Shown here: piece by piece, positions 8,840 to 17,092 of the stretch
How the letters are laid out: each line of letters starts with the position of its first letter
Position numbering within the stretch: the stretch's first letter is position 1
Position numbers and translations under genes: made by a program
The notes under the pieces: model-generated
Database searches by the model: none
Told to the model about the DNA's origin: nothing
Seen by the model: the letters and a program-made list of their open reading frames with translations, nothing else
Assembly: GCA_937877165.1 (NCBI GenBank)
Contig: CALEFO010000192.1
Coordinates: 1-51,856, forward strand
Source: an uncultured Lachnospiraceae bacterium
GTDB lineage: Bacteria > Bacillota > Clostridia > Lachnospirales > Lachnospiraceae
Length of the DNA: 51,856 nt
Direction of reading: 5' to 3'

Positions 8840-8859
8840 GTTCCGTGTTTCTCTCCCGC

Positions 8860-9903
8860 TCAGATCCTTCCCGCCTTCTTCTCCGCATCCAGGAATTTCC
8901 AGTAATCCTCGTAATTCCGGCGCAAAAGCTCCGGCGTCGGAAGCTCATACGGACACTTCTTCGTGCACTGACGGCAGTTCCGGCATCCCTCGATCTTCTT
9001 CATTTCCTTCTGCCAGTACTCCGAAAGCCATCCCGCCGACGGAGCGCGGCGCAGCATCAGACTCATGCGGGCGCACTGATTGATCTGAATTCCTGCCGGA
9101 CAGGGCATGCAATAGCCGCAGCCCCGGCAGAATTCACCGGACAGCTCTTTTCTTTCCTTTTCAATATATTCTTCGATTTCCGGCGTCATCTCCGGAGTTC
9201 TGTCCATATAGGAGAGCCACTCCTCCAGCTCCTCTTCCTTCTGGATGCCCCAGATCGGCAGAACGTCATCAAACTGCTGCATGAAGGCCATGGCTGCCTC
9301 CGACCGGTTAATCAGGCCGCCCGCCAGTCCTTTCATCGCAATAAAGCCGACATTGTGCTCCCGGCACAGTGTCTTCAGCTTCATCTCCAGATCTCCTGCC
9401 AGATACGAGAACGGAAACTGCATCGTCTCATACAGATCCGACTCCACAATTTCATAGGCAACCTTAATCTGATGGCTGGTCGCCGCGATGTGGCGGATTT
9501 TCCCCTGTGCCTTCGCTTCCAGCATGCACTCATACATGCCGGTTCCATCTCCTGGTCTCCAGCACTGTCCCATCTGATGGAACTGATAGACATCAATGTA
9601 ATCCGTCTGCAGCATGGCAAGCGACGTCTCCAGGTCCTTCCAGAAATCCTCCGGCGTCTTCGCTGCAGTCTTGGTCGCAATGTAAATCTGTTCTCGCGGG
9701 ATGAAGCCACCGCCAAAGGCTCTTCCCAGCTTCTCCTCGCTGTCGGAATAGGCTCTTGCCGTGTCAAAATAACGCATTCCCCCCTCATAGGCACGGCGGA
9801 GAATCCTCACTGCCGTATCCATATCCCGCCGCTGCACCGGCAGCGCTCCAAATCCGTTCTGCGGAACGCAAATCCCCGTTTTGCCCAATGTAATGTTCTT
9901 CAT
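8860..9903 (-). CDS. Aldo/keto reductase with C-terminal 4Fe-4S cluster motifs
   Basis: 347 residues. The barrel has the aldo/keto reductase tetrad blocks: YFDTARAYSDSEEKLG (Asp, Tyr), IATKTAAK (Lys) and YQFHQMG (His). After about residue 270 two Cys clusters appear, CRGCGYCMPCPAGIQINQC and CRNCRQCTKKCPYEL, typical of the ferredoxin-like aldo/keto reductases of anaerobes. It presumably reduces or oxidises a carbonyl or sugar substrate using electrons routed through the Fe-S clusters. The ATG at 9903 is favoured over the adjoining GTG at 9906 because GGAGG is then 7 nt upstream. First gene of the GH2/lipid-kinase cluster, so a sugar-derived substrate is a reasonable guess only. Confidence 0.92.
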   Translation of the reverse strand: MKNITLGKTGICVPQNGFGALPVQRRDMDTAVRILRRAYEGGMRYFDTARAYSDSEEKLGRAFGGGFIPREQIYIATKTAAKTPEDFWKDLETSLAMLQTDYIDVYQFHQMGQCWRPGDGTGMYECMLEAKAQGKIRHIAATSHQIKVAYEIVESDLYETMQFPFSYLAGDLEMKLKTLCREHNVGFIAMKGLAGGLINRSEAAMAFMQQFDDVLPIWGIQKEEELEEWLSYMDRTPEMTPEIEEYIEKERKELSGEFCRGCGYCMPCPAGIQINQCARMSLMLRRAPSAGWLSEYWQKEMKKIEGCRNCRQCTKKCPYELPTPELLRRNYEDYWKFLDAEKKAGRI

Positions 9904-10119
9904 CACGCTTCCTCCGTTTTTATAAATTCCCTCACTGCCTCATAATCACATCTTTGGCAACAGAATTTCTTCCCGATAACACCTTCGGATTCCCTATGCT
10001 GAATGCCGTTGTAGAAAAGTATAACATGATGTCATCCCCGCTTTCGCCCGTTCTGTATTTGTTTCTGTTTCCCCTGTCGGTTCTTCTTCCATCCTGGCAC
10101 AAAAGTTAAGATCTGTACC
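9904..10119. other. Intergenic region between divergent genes
   Basis: A 368-nt gap separates the aldo/keto reductase and the ABC exporter. Its left two thirds are pyrimidine-rich on the plus strand and show no ORF with a ribosome site. A TATACT-like hexamer on the minus strand around 10019-10024 could be a -10 box for the reductase, without a convincing -35. Confidence 0.4.
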
Positions 10120-10147
10120 TTGACGAAACTAATGCTGCAGCAATAAT
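10120..10147 (+). promoter_or_regulatory. Probable sigma-A promoter of the ABC exporter
   Basis: TTGACG at 10120-10125 and AATAAT at 10142-10147 are separated by 16 nt; each matches the consensus at five of six positions. Transcription would start near 10155, leaving a leader of about 115 nt before the TTG start at 10272. Confidence 0.6.
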
Positions 10148-10154
10148 AATGTAT

Positions 10155-10271
10155 CGTTGTACAGGGTCCGGCAAAGCCGGATCAGTCTGTGTTCATGCCG
10201 TACAGGTCTGAATGGACCGCTGCCTGAAGACCCTCCCGAGTCCGTGACAGCCCGCGGCGGAAGGAGACATT
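10155..10271 (+). promoter_or_regulatory. Structured leader of the ABC exporter mRNA (no known class recognised)
   Basis: The leader contains a perfect hairpin, TCCGGC-AAA-GCCGGA (10167-10181), then GGTC-TGAAT-GGACC-like pairing near 10206-10218, and a GC-rich segment up to the ribosome site AAGGAG at 10261-10266. I could not match it to a riboswitch class by eye. Confidence 0.35.
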
Positions 10272-12041
10272 TTGAAACATACTGCAGAAAAAGCCTGGAA
10301 CAGTCCCCAGAGGATCATTTTCTATTTCCGGAAGGAATGGAGAATTCTTCTCATCGTCACTGTCTCAGGCCTTATTTATAATCTGGGGCTTCTCGCTGGT
10401 CCCTGGTTCGAGGGACGTATGGCCCAGTGCCTGGTCGATCTTACCCGGAAAAACGCAGGCTTTCCGGACATGGTCCGACTCGTTCTGGCCTATCTTGCCG
10501 TCATCGCGCTCGTTCAATGCTGCCGCTTCCTAAAGCGCCTGTATGTGCGCCATTTCGCCAACAACGTCACCTGCAGCATGAAGGAGAATCTCTACTCCAG
10601 CCTGATTCACAAAAGCCGCAGTGAGCTCTCCGGCGAAAATGTCGGCACAATTCTAACCAAGGCCATTTCGGATGTCGATGCCTGCGCCGAGGGCATGCGC
10701 AAATTTACGACAGAAATCTTCGATACCGGCGTAGCCCTTGCCGCCTATGTCGGCATGCTTCTGTACTATGATCTCCGTCTCGCTCTGCTGTGTCTGATTT
10801 TTCCGCCCGTTTCCTACTGCATTGCCGAGAAAATGAAGACGCTGGTGCAGAAAACCGGTGCCGCCTCCCGTGAAAGTGCAGGGCGCCTTTGTGCCGCAAC
10901 CATGGACCGCGTCTCCAATGCCCTGACCTACCGCGTCTTCGGCTGTGAAGCCCCGCGCAATGAGGATTACGAGCACCATCTTGCCGACTACGAAAGGTGT
11001 GCTGTCCGCGCCGGCATCTGGGTGCAGATCATGCCTCCCATCTATCAGATGATTTCCATGATCAGCATCCTGTTCATTCTGTATTTCGGCTCCCGGAACA
11101 TTCTCGGGACCGGATGGTCGATCTGGAACATCGCTTCCTTCACAACCTTCCTTTCCTGCTACACCAGACTCAGCGTCAAGTCCTCTCACGCTGCCAAGCT
11201 CTTCAACGCCGTGCAGAAGGCGCAGGTGTCCTGGAAGAGAATCCGTCCGTTTCTTGCTGCCGTTCCGGAGAGTACCATTCCTCCCGTTTCCGAGGCCAAC
11301 GTCTTAAAGACAGCAAACCTTTCGTTCTCCTACGAAGGCAAAAATATTTTCCACGGTCTCTCCTTTACCGCACATCCCGGCGAAATCATCGGCATCACAG
11401 GACCGGTTGCCTGTGGGAAATCCACGCTCGGCCGAAGCTTCCTTGGCGAAGAGCCGTACCAGGGAAGCATTCAGTTCTCTTCCCTGGAGCTTGACGCCAT
11501 GACCGCAGAGCTTCGGCACAGCATCATCGGATATCTCGGACATGATCCTGAGCTTCTCAGCGATACCATCCGCGCGAACATTCTCATGGGTGATGCGAAG
11601 GATCCCATGCCGTTCGTTCGTGCCGTCTGCCTGACACCGGATCTTTCCGATATGCCGGAAGGTCTTGACACCCTCATCGGTGACGGCGGCGTGCGTCTCT
11701 CCGGCGGCCAACAGAAGCGCGTTGCTCTTGCCCGCACACTGGCGCATCCACGGCCTGTTCTCATCCTGGATGATCCATTTTCCGCACTGGACCGCAGAAC
11801 GGAAGAGGAAATTTTCACAAATCTGCAGCGCCTTGTGAAGAAACAGAATCTCATTATTCTTCTGATCTCTCACCGCCTGACCCTGTTCCCGAGAACCAGC
11901 CAGGTCATCTGGATGGAAAACGGCACCGTCACAGTTTCTTCTCATGAGAGACTTCTTGCTGTCTCACCGCATTACGCGCAGCTGTATAAAACACAGGCAG
12001 CGCAGCCCATTCCGGTCCAGAACGGCGAGGTATACAAATGA
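10272..12041 (+). CDS. ABC exporter half-transporter, degenerate-ATPase-site subunit
   Basis: 589 residues: six predicted membrane helices (about 20-320), then an ATPase domain with Walker A GPVACGKST, signature LSGGQ and Walker B VLILDD. The residue after Walker B is Asp instead of the catalytic Glu, as in the inactive-site partner of heterodimeric exporters such as TM287/288 and BmrCD. It starts with TTG, 5 nt after AAGGAG. Its stop overlaps the next gene's start by 4 nt (ATGA), so the two products are made together and should form a heterodimer exporting a drug, lipid or peptide. No C39 peptidase domain is present. The substrate is unknown. Confidence 0.92.
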   Translation: MKHTAEKAWNSPQRIIFYFRKEWRILLIVTVSGLIYNLGLLAGPWFEGRMAQCLVDLTRKNAGFPDMVRLVLAYLAVIALVQCCRFLKRLYVRHFANNVTCSMKENLYSSLIHKSRSELSGENVGTILTKAISDVDACAEGMRKFTTEIFDTGVALAAYVGMLLYYDLRLALLCLIFPPVSYCIAEKMKTLVQKTGAASRESAGRLCAATMDRVSNALTYRVFGCEAPRNEDYEHHLADYERCAVRAGIWVQIMPPIYQMISMISILFILYFGSRNILGTGWSIWNIASFTTFLSCYTRLSVKSSHAAKLFNAVQKAQVSWKRIRPFLAAVPESTIPPVSEANVLKTANLSFSYEGKNIFHGLSFTAHPGEIIGITGPVACGKSTLGRSFLGEEPYQGSIQFSSLELDAMTAELRHSIIGYLGHDPELLSDTIRANILMGDAKDPMPFVRAVCLTPDLSDMPEGLDTLIGDGGVRLSGGQQKRVALARTLAHPRPVLILDDPFSALDRRTEEEIFTNLQRLVKKQNLIILLISHRLTLFPRTSQVIWMENGTVTVSSHERLLAVSPHYAQLYKTQAAQPIPVQNGEVYK

Positions 12042-13762
12042 AAACAGCCAGGAAAAAACATCCTTCTTTTGCAATAATTCTTCAGGTCATCCGGGAACAT
12101 CTTCTTCTGTCCCTCGGGATTCTTCTCCTGATCATCGGAGCCGTAATCTGCTCGCTTCTTCCCCCGCTTGTTCTGGAGCAGATCGTGGACCACCTCGCCG
12201 AAGGATCCGGAATCTCTGTCTCGCTTGCAGTGCTGTATTTCCTGCTGCTTGCGCTTGCCGGCCTGTGCGAAAGCACCCGTGACGGCCTTCTTACCGTATT
12301 CGGGCAGAAAATCATCCGAAGCCTGCGCCACTCCCTGTGCGCCAAGCTCTCCCGTCTTCCTGCCGGAACCATCTCCGCGCAGGATCCCGGCGCAGTTGTC
12401 TCCCGCTTCGTCGGAGACGCGGACACCGTGGAAAATCTCTTCACAGACGGCATTGCCAGCATGTTCGCCGATGCCTGCACCATGATCGGCATTTTCGCCA
12501 TGATCCTTCGGAAAAGCCGCGGACTTGCCATCCTGCTCCTGTTCGCCGTACCGGTTCTCTTTGTCTTTACTCGCGCCGTTCAGAAGAAAATGCTCCGCGC
12601 ACAGATCGACAACCGCATCGCGGTAGCCAAGGCTTCCGGCATTGTTCCCGAAACGCTTCACTGCATCCGCACCATCCGTTTGCTCGGAAAAGAGCGCTAC
12701 ATGCAGGAACAGTATGACCGGACGATTGAAGAGAGCTTTTCTGCTGTAAACCGCACCAATTTTTTCGATGCCGTTTACTCTCCGATCATTCAGATTATCC
12801 AGGCGGTTCTCGTCGGACTGGTCATGCTCTTTGCCGCCTCCGGAAATCCGAGGCTTCAGAATTTCTTCGGAATGTCCGTCGGAACAGCCGTCGCGATGAT
12901 TGCCTATATTTCGCAGATTTTCTCTCCGATTGAGAACATCGGCATGGAAATCCAGACCATCCAGTCCGCCGCGGCCGGTGTGCACCGGATTGATGAATTT
13001 CTGCTGCAAAAGGAGCGCTGGGAGACAGATCCGCCCACGGCCCGGAAGATCTCCGATGTATCCGGCAGAACCGGCAGGGATTCTTCCGACTCTTCCTCTC
13101 CTTCTCCTGAACGCCCCGTTTCCGGGCAGCCTGCCATTGAGCTTCGTGCGGTTACCTTCGGATACGAAAAGAATCAGACCGTCTTAAGGAATCAGAGTCT
13201 TCGCATCGAAACCGGCGAGCAGATCACCCTGACCGGACGGACCGGCGCGGGAAAGAGCACGCTGTTCAAGCTTCTTCTCGGTCTCTACCGCCCGCAGCAG
13301 GGTAAAGTTCTCGTGGAGGGAAGAGACGCCTCCCGCATCGCCGACAAGGACAAGCGGCACCTCTTCGGCTACGTCGGGCAGAATTTCCGCCTGGTTCCGG
13401 GCACCGTGTTGGACCAGATCACCCTGTTCGATGCCTCCATCAGCAAAGAGGCCGCCATGGAAGCCGCCTCTCTTGTCGGACTCAGCTCCGTGATCGCTGC
13501 TCTTCCACAGGGCTTTGACACTCCCTGCAGTGAAGGCATATTCTCCCAGGGCCAGTGGCAGCTTCTCTCGATTGCACGCGCGGTCGCGGCTCAGCCGCGG
13601 ATCCTCCTTCTGGATGAAATTACGGCAAATCTCGATGCCGATACCGAGCAGCAGGTGCTCGCAGCTCTTCGCCGCGCATCCGCTCACCGCACGGTAATCT
13701 CTATCTCACACCGGCTCTATGAGCATCTGGGCGGCCGTGAGATTGTCCTTGGTGAGAATTGA
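12038..13762 (+). CDS. ABC exporter half-transporter, catalytic subunit
   Basis: 574 residues with N-terminal membrane domain (about 20-320) and ATPase domain. Walker A is GRTGAGKST, Walker B ILLLDE with the catalytic Glu, and the H-loop SISHR is present. The signature is FSQGQ rather than LSGGQ. Thus the Glu of this subunit with the LSGGQ of its partner makes the active site, while its altered signature with the partner's Asp makes the degenerate one. A Ser/Pro-rich linker of about 40 residues (near 335-370) joins the two domains and is longer than usual. It starts inside the stop of the first subunit. Its stop lies 3 nt from the stop of the convergent deaminase-like gene. Confidence 0.92.
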   Translation: MKTARKKHPSFAIILQVIREHLLLSLGILLLIIGAVICSLLPPLVLEQIVDHLAEGSGISVSLAVLYFLLLALAGLCESTRDGLLTVFGQKIIRSLRHSLCAKLSRLPAGTISAQDPGAVVSRFVGDADTVENLFTDGIASMFADACTMIGIFAMILRKSRGLAILLLFAVPVLFVFTRAVQKKMLRAQIDNRIAVAKASGIVPETLHCIRTIRLLGKERYMQEQYDRTIEESFSAVNRTNFFDAVYSPIIQIIQAVLVGLVMLFAASGNPRLQNFFGMSVGTAVAMIAYISQIFSPIENIGMEIQTIQSAAAGVHRIDEFLLQKERWETDPPTARKISDVSGRTGRDSSDSSSPSPERPVSGQPAIELRAVTFGYEKNQTVLRNQSLRIETGEQITLTGRTGAGKSTLFKLLLGLYRPQQGKVLVEGRDASRIADKDKRHLFGYVGQNFRLVPGTVLDQITLFDASISKEAAMEAASLVGLSSVIAALPQGFDTPCSEGIFSQGQWQLLSIARAVAAQPRILLLDEITANLDADTEQQVLAALRRASAHRTVISISHRLYEHLGGREIVLGEN

Positions 13763-13765
13763 CCT

Positions 13766-16234
13766 TTATGATTGAAATGGAAGGAGCTCCGGAAGGTCCG
13801 CATCAAACAGGTGGACATATCCTTCCAGGGAGGCTGCCTTCTGCCGAAGCGCACCGGCCCGCTCCCAGATCAGGATACTCGCGTCGCCCTTGCCGTTTTT
13901 CGCTTCCTGAATCAAATTCTCTGCAGCGGAATTTCCATCAAAGGCAACAACAACCGACGGCCGCCGCTCGAAAATCTCATAATTAAAGCTCTTATAAATT
14001 CCCATGGCCTGGCTCTCTGTCGAAACGCGGATATGCACCTTCTCGCCGGACAGTCTGCGCACCTGTTTTTTGGTCAGCTTTGCCGGGATAATGCAGAAAA
14101 TTTCAAACGGCTCTTTCCCATCCTCTTCGCGTTTCCGGTTGCACTCCAACAGGTATTTCTCATAGCCCTGAAGGCTGTGCCCCAAGACAAAGAAAATATC
14201 CTTTGGACGGAGCCGTTCCATCATTTGCTCAATCAAAGCTGCGCCTTCCCTGGTGATCCTGGTGGTGCGCTTGCTGGTATTAAAGCTTCCTCCTGCCACA
14301 ACGACCGGCATTTTGTCCCATGGAAGCTCCTCGATCTGGTCCTCCAGCTCCGTATTGGCATCCAGAAGCTCCTGTCCGGGGAGCGTCATGTTCTCCCCGA
14401 TCGTTCCTTCGCCCTCCTCTATCTTCTCCAGAAGAAGGTCCGTGAACTCTCTTTTTCCCACCATCGCCCGGAACGCCAGCGTCTTGCGCTGGAACGCATC
14501 CCGGCTTTCTTCCAAAATGGCGTTCTCCGTCTCCTTCATGGAGCGAAGCTCCCGGTGCGTCAAATTCAGGAGCTTTTCCAGCGACAGCTGTTCATCAATA
14601 GAATTCGTCCCGTACAGCGCTCCGCCATCCGTTCCCTGTACGCAGTGGATGCCCGCACGCAGATATTGATGCAGCGGATGATTCTTCAGAACATTCAGAT
14701 TGTTCAGCCGCACATTCGAGGTCAGTTGGAATTCCAGCACGATATGATTGTTTCGAATGTCCTTCAAAAGCGCCTTTCCCTTTTCGGAGCGCAGACTGCA
14801 GGTATACAGTCCGTGTCCGATGCGCATCTGCGGCATCTGCTGTCCCGGTGCCAATGCTTCCTTCACACACCGGATGCTGTGCGCTACATTGTCGCGCAGG
14901 CTGTCGTTCTCTCCTGCATGCACACGAATCACGAAATCCGGGTCTCTTCCCGCAATCCGGACTACTTCACGAAACACCGGCGTCAGATCCTCAATGTCAT
15001 TGATCTCCTCTCCGACGAAATCGCAGCCGGCCACATACGGATCCTCCGCAACCGCGTTCAGGACCGTCAGATTCTTCGCCAAATAGTCCTCCGGTGTCAC
15101 GCTGTCCTTGACAATAGTCAGCGGAATCCGGCGCATTGCCGCAAGAAACCGGATCAGAACGCCCGTCTCCTTCAGGATCTTCGGCATGATCTGATGCACC
15201 TCACTCAGCATATGCAGGGATTCATACTTTTTGACCAACGTCGTGTCGCTGATCTCGACGTATTCAATTCCCTGTCTCTGATATTGCCTCGCAATCCACA
15301 GGAGCTTATCCTGAAAAATCGTGTTCTCCGCGTAGTCCGGATTCCTGCGGTCCCGGAGCATCTGCTTCAGGGCGTCCCGCACATCCGCATCCGGAATCTT
15401 CCGGATATTGGACAGCCGGATTTTATCCGTGCTCTCTCTCCCCTTCGTGAAAACATAGCGGTACAAATACACCTTCTCCAGGTTGGTGAAAACCGCCTGC
15501 CCATCCTTCAAAACGGCCAGAGAGGCCCTGATTTTCACGATGTTCTGTTCCGCATTCTCCGGATTGTTCAGAATCAGATCGGCAAAATTCAAAAAGGTGT
15601 TGTCATTGATGCGGCGCGTCAGATATTTTCCCTTCAGGTCGGAGTTAACGAACTGCTTCGCAACCTGCTCCCGCTGCGCCATAACCTTCTTCTCCTGACG
15701 TGACGTCAGTTCCAAGCCAAGCTTTCGGATATAATACAGAGGATAACGGATCTGATGCGCAATGCCGAGTGCGATCAGCACGTCCGGCGAAAGGTTTCCG
15801 TTCATGTGCGTATGAAGGTCACTCCGGAACTTGACGTCCCGCAAAATATAGGTTTTAAAGATGGTCTTCGATGCATCCAGGCGGTAGTCCTTCGTCTGGC
15901 TCATCAAAGTCTTGGAAATGGCGGGTACCGAGGCCTTCATTTCAATCCGTCCGTCGGCGTAGATATTGGCTACCTTCGTGTCCGCAAACCGGAGGATATA
16001 CACCTCCTGATTCCTTCCGTCCACGTAGCAGGGCACCTCTCCCCGGATCACCTGCAGCCCTTTGTCATTCAGAGAAAGCGGCAGCCCGCAGAGCTTTGCA
16101 AAATTCCGGATCAGATTGCCCGTGTGGTGGTTGGGCGTTTCCAACTCATAGTACAATCGGGTTCCCTCCCGAAACAGGCTGACGATCATGTCCTTCTCAT
16201 TGTCCAGAAACAGACAGTTCCAGTACTTCTTCAT
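13766..16234 (-). CDS. Large adenosine-deaminase-like protein fused to a C-terminal Rossmann/SLOG-like domain
   Basis: 822 residues. An N-terminal domain (1-130) is not recognised. Residues 135-590 hold an amidohydrolase barrel of the adenosine deaminase type: DLHTHMNG (H141, H143), VHAGEN (H439, catalytic E442), RIGHG (H474), EFQLTSN and GTDGGALYGT (D536). The zinc ligands and general acid are all present; the usual Asp-Asp pair is Asp-Gly here. Residues 640-822 form an alpha/beta domain beginning VVVAGGSFNTSK and containing VVVAFDGNSAAENLI, resembling SLOG-type nucleotide-sensing folds. The ATG at 16234 follows GGGAAGGGAG; the frame runs further upstream but without coding character. A normal deaminase has about 340 residues. 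It probably deaminates an adenine-containing nucleoside or signal nucleotide. It is 53 nt downstream of a small membrane-protein gene. Confidence 0.8.
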   Translation of the reverse strand: MKKYWNCLFLDNEKDMIVSLFREGTRLYYELETPNHHTGNLIRNFAKLCGLPLSLNDKGLQVIRGEVPCYVDGRNQEVYILRFADTKVANIYADGRIEMKASVPAISKTLMSQTKDYRLDASKTIFKTYILRDVKFRSDLHTHMNGNLSPDVLIALGIAHQIRYPLYYIRKLGLELTSRQEKKVMAQREQVAKQFVNSDLKGKYLTRRINDNTFLNFADLILNNPENAEQNIVKIRASLAVLKDGQAVFTNLEKVYLYRYVFTKGRESTDKIRLSNIRKIPDADVRDALKQMLRDRRNPDYAENTIFQDKLLWIARQYQRQGIEYVEISDTTLVKKYESLHMLSEVHQIMPKILKETGVLIRFLAAMRRIPLTIVKDSVTPEDYLAKNLTVLNAVAEDPYVAGCDFVGEEINDIEDLTPVFREVVRIAGRDPDFVIRVHAGENDSLRDNVAHSIRCVKEALAPGQQMPQMRIGHGLYTCSLRSEKGKALLKDIRNNHIVLEFQLTSNVRLNNLNVLKNHPLHQYLRAGIHCVQGTDGGALYGTNSIDEQLSLEKLLNLTHRELRSMKETENAILEESRDAFQRKTLAFRAMVGKREFTDLLLEKIEEGEGTIGENMTLPGQELLDANTELEDQIEELPWDKMPVVVAGGSFNTSKRTTRITREGAALIEQMMERLRPKDIFFVLGHSLQGYEKYLLECNRKREEDGKEPFEIFCIIPAKLTKKQVRRLSGEKVHIRVSTESQAMGIYKSFNYEIFERRPSVVVAFDGNSAAENLIQEAKNGKGDASILIWERAGALRQKAASLEGYVHLFDADLPELLPFQS

Positions 16235-16287
16235 GTATGCTCCCTTCCCGCAGACTGCATGACGCTTTCTCCGGACTGCTTTTCCCG

Positions 16288-16566
16288 TTATGCCGAGACG
16301 CTTGCGATCAGAAAAAAGGCCGCTTCCACAGCAAAGGAGGCCGCCACATAGGAAATGACCGCCGGATTTCTGGAAAACAGCTCCTTCCTTTCCGCCGTGA
16401 CGGAAAGGATTCCAAGCCCTGCCAGCGGGAGAAGGAGCGCCGCAAACAGAGAAACCGCCCAGAGCGAAGTCCTCGCAAGCACAAAGCTTACGGCCCACCC
16501 GGCCAGCGAAAATACCAGTCCTCCCGTTATGCCGAGTGCAATCGATGCAGTTTTCCTCTTGTCCAT
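16288..16566 (-). CDS. Small hydrophobic membrane protein
   Basis: 92 residues with three hydrophobic stretches (about 8-30, 36-56 and 70-91), a basic N-terminus (MDKRKT) and a short polar loop VTAERKELFSRN. AGAAAGGA lies 6 nt before the ATG. No family is recognised. It ends 53 nt before the deaminase-like gene on the same strand, with no terminator between them, so the two are likely one transcript. Whether it partners the deaminase protein or is incidental cannot be told. Confidence 0.65.
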   Translation of the reverse strand: MDKRKTASIALGITGGLVFSLAGWAVSFVLARTSLWAVSLFAALLLPLAGLGILSVTAERKELFSRNPAVISYVAASFAVEAAFFLIASVSA

Positions 16567-16781
16567 AAAATTCCTTTCTGACGCAGGCGCTCCGTTTCCC
16601 CGGCCCCGCTTCTGCCCGGTGTCTGCTGCTCAGAAGTATCTCCCGCGCCTTTTATAATATAAATAAAATATAGGTATGGCTCAATTATTTGTATTTCAAA
16701 TATATAAAGGTCCGATGTATTATCATTGTAACAACAAACAAGAGCATTCTTCCAGAGGAAGAAATACGAAAGGAGATTATT
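16567..16781. other. AT-rich divergent promoter region
   Basis: This 215-nt gap separates the membrane-protein gene from the first micro-ORF and includes a very AT-rich block (16651-16710). For the plus strand, TATTAT at 16718-16723 is a plausible -10 box with a poor -35. The opposite strand of the AT-rich block can supply a promoter for the membrane-protein/deaminase pair. Confidence 0.4.
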
Positions 16782-16862
16782 ATGAAGGCATTACACGAGA
16801 TCGCAGCATTCTTAAAGAGCTATGGCGAGATGTTCCCCGAGCATATGTACATCGGCAAATAA
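16782..16862 (+). CDS. 26-residue micro-ORF 1
   Basis: Encodes MKALHEIAAFLKSYGEMFPE followed by HMYIGK and a TAA stop. AAAGGAG at 16769-16775 is ideally spaced (6 nt) from the ATG. The peptide is amphipathic and short, with no signal sequence, Cys or known leader motif. It is the first of three tandem micro-ORFs ending in one strong terminator. The composition and spacing look selected, but translation is unproven and the function unknown. A longer overlapping frame (16676-16912) lacks a ribosome site and was rejected. Confidence 0.55.
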   Translation: MKALHEIAAFLKSYGEMFPEHMYIGK

Positions 16863-16908
16863 ACCGGAACATATCTTCTTCAGTTGTTTTCCGGACAGGA
16901 GGAGAGAA

Positions 16909-16956
16909 ATGATTCAGACCAGCAGTACCTGGCTACAGATCGGAGGTCTGAAATGA
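16909..16956 (+). CDS. 15-residue micro-ORF 2
   Basis: Encodes MIQTSSTWLQIGGLK. AGGAGG at 16897-16902 is 6 nt from the ATG, a near-perfect ribosome site. Its stop TGA overlaps the ATG of the third micro-ORF (ATGA). A hairpin (CCGGAA at 16863-16868 region pairing with TTCCGG at 16889-16894) separates it from micro-ORF 1. Unknown function. Confidence 0.45.
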   Translation: MIQTSSTWLQIGGLK

Positions 16957-16994
16957 GACGAAAAACCCAGGCAGACCGAACCGATATCAATTAA
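16953..16994 (+). CDS. 13-residue micro-ORF 3
   Basis: Encodes MRRKTQADRTDIN, a basic polar peptide. GGAGGT at 16942-16947, inside micro-ORF 2, is 5 nt from its ATG. The start overlaps the preceding stop by 4 nt, a standard translational-coupling layout. The TAA stop runs into the terminator stem. Unknown function. Confidence 0.4.
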   Translation: MRRKTQADRTDIN

Positions 16995-17030
16995 ACCCCG
17001 CTACGGTGATTTTCTTCCGCAGCGGGGTTT
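16993..17030. terminator. Rho-independent terminator (bidirectional)
   Basis: AAACCCCGCT (16993-17002) pairs perfectly with AGCGGGGTTT (17021-17030), loop of 18 nt, followed by TTTT-rich sequence on both strands. It ends the micro-ORF transcript and can also end the cupin gene transcript from the right. Confidence 0.85.
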
Positions 17031-17092
17031 TCATATGGTTTTCTGTTCGATCCGGAAATGCCGCAGCATCTGCACGCCGGGCCGGTGATCAT

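Noticed and set aside
6896..8905. A 669-codon plus-strand frame opposite the GH2 gene
   Set aside because: The minus strand encodes GH2 with intact catalytic motifs; the plus frame is an antisense open frame caused by GC-rich codon usage.
10206..10271. Possible cobalamin or guanidine riboswitch before the exporter
   Set aside because: The core conserved sequences of those classes are not present; only generic hairpins were seen.
13772..15703. A 643-codon plus-strand frame opposite the deaminase-like gene
   Set aside because: It has no recognisable domain, while the minus strand keeps all deaminase motifs.
16676..16912. A 78-codon plus-strand frame over the micro-ORF region
   Set aside because: It has no ribosome site, odd composition, and ignores the three well-placed sites of the micro-ORFs.
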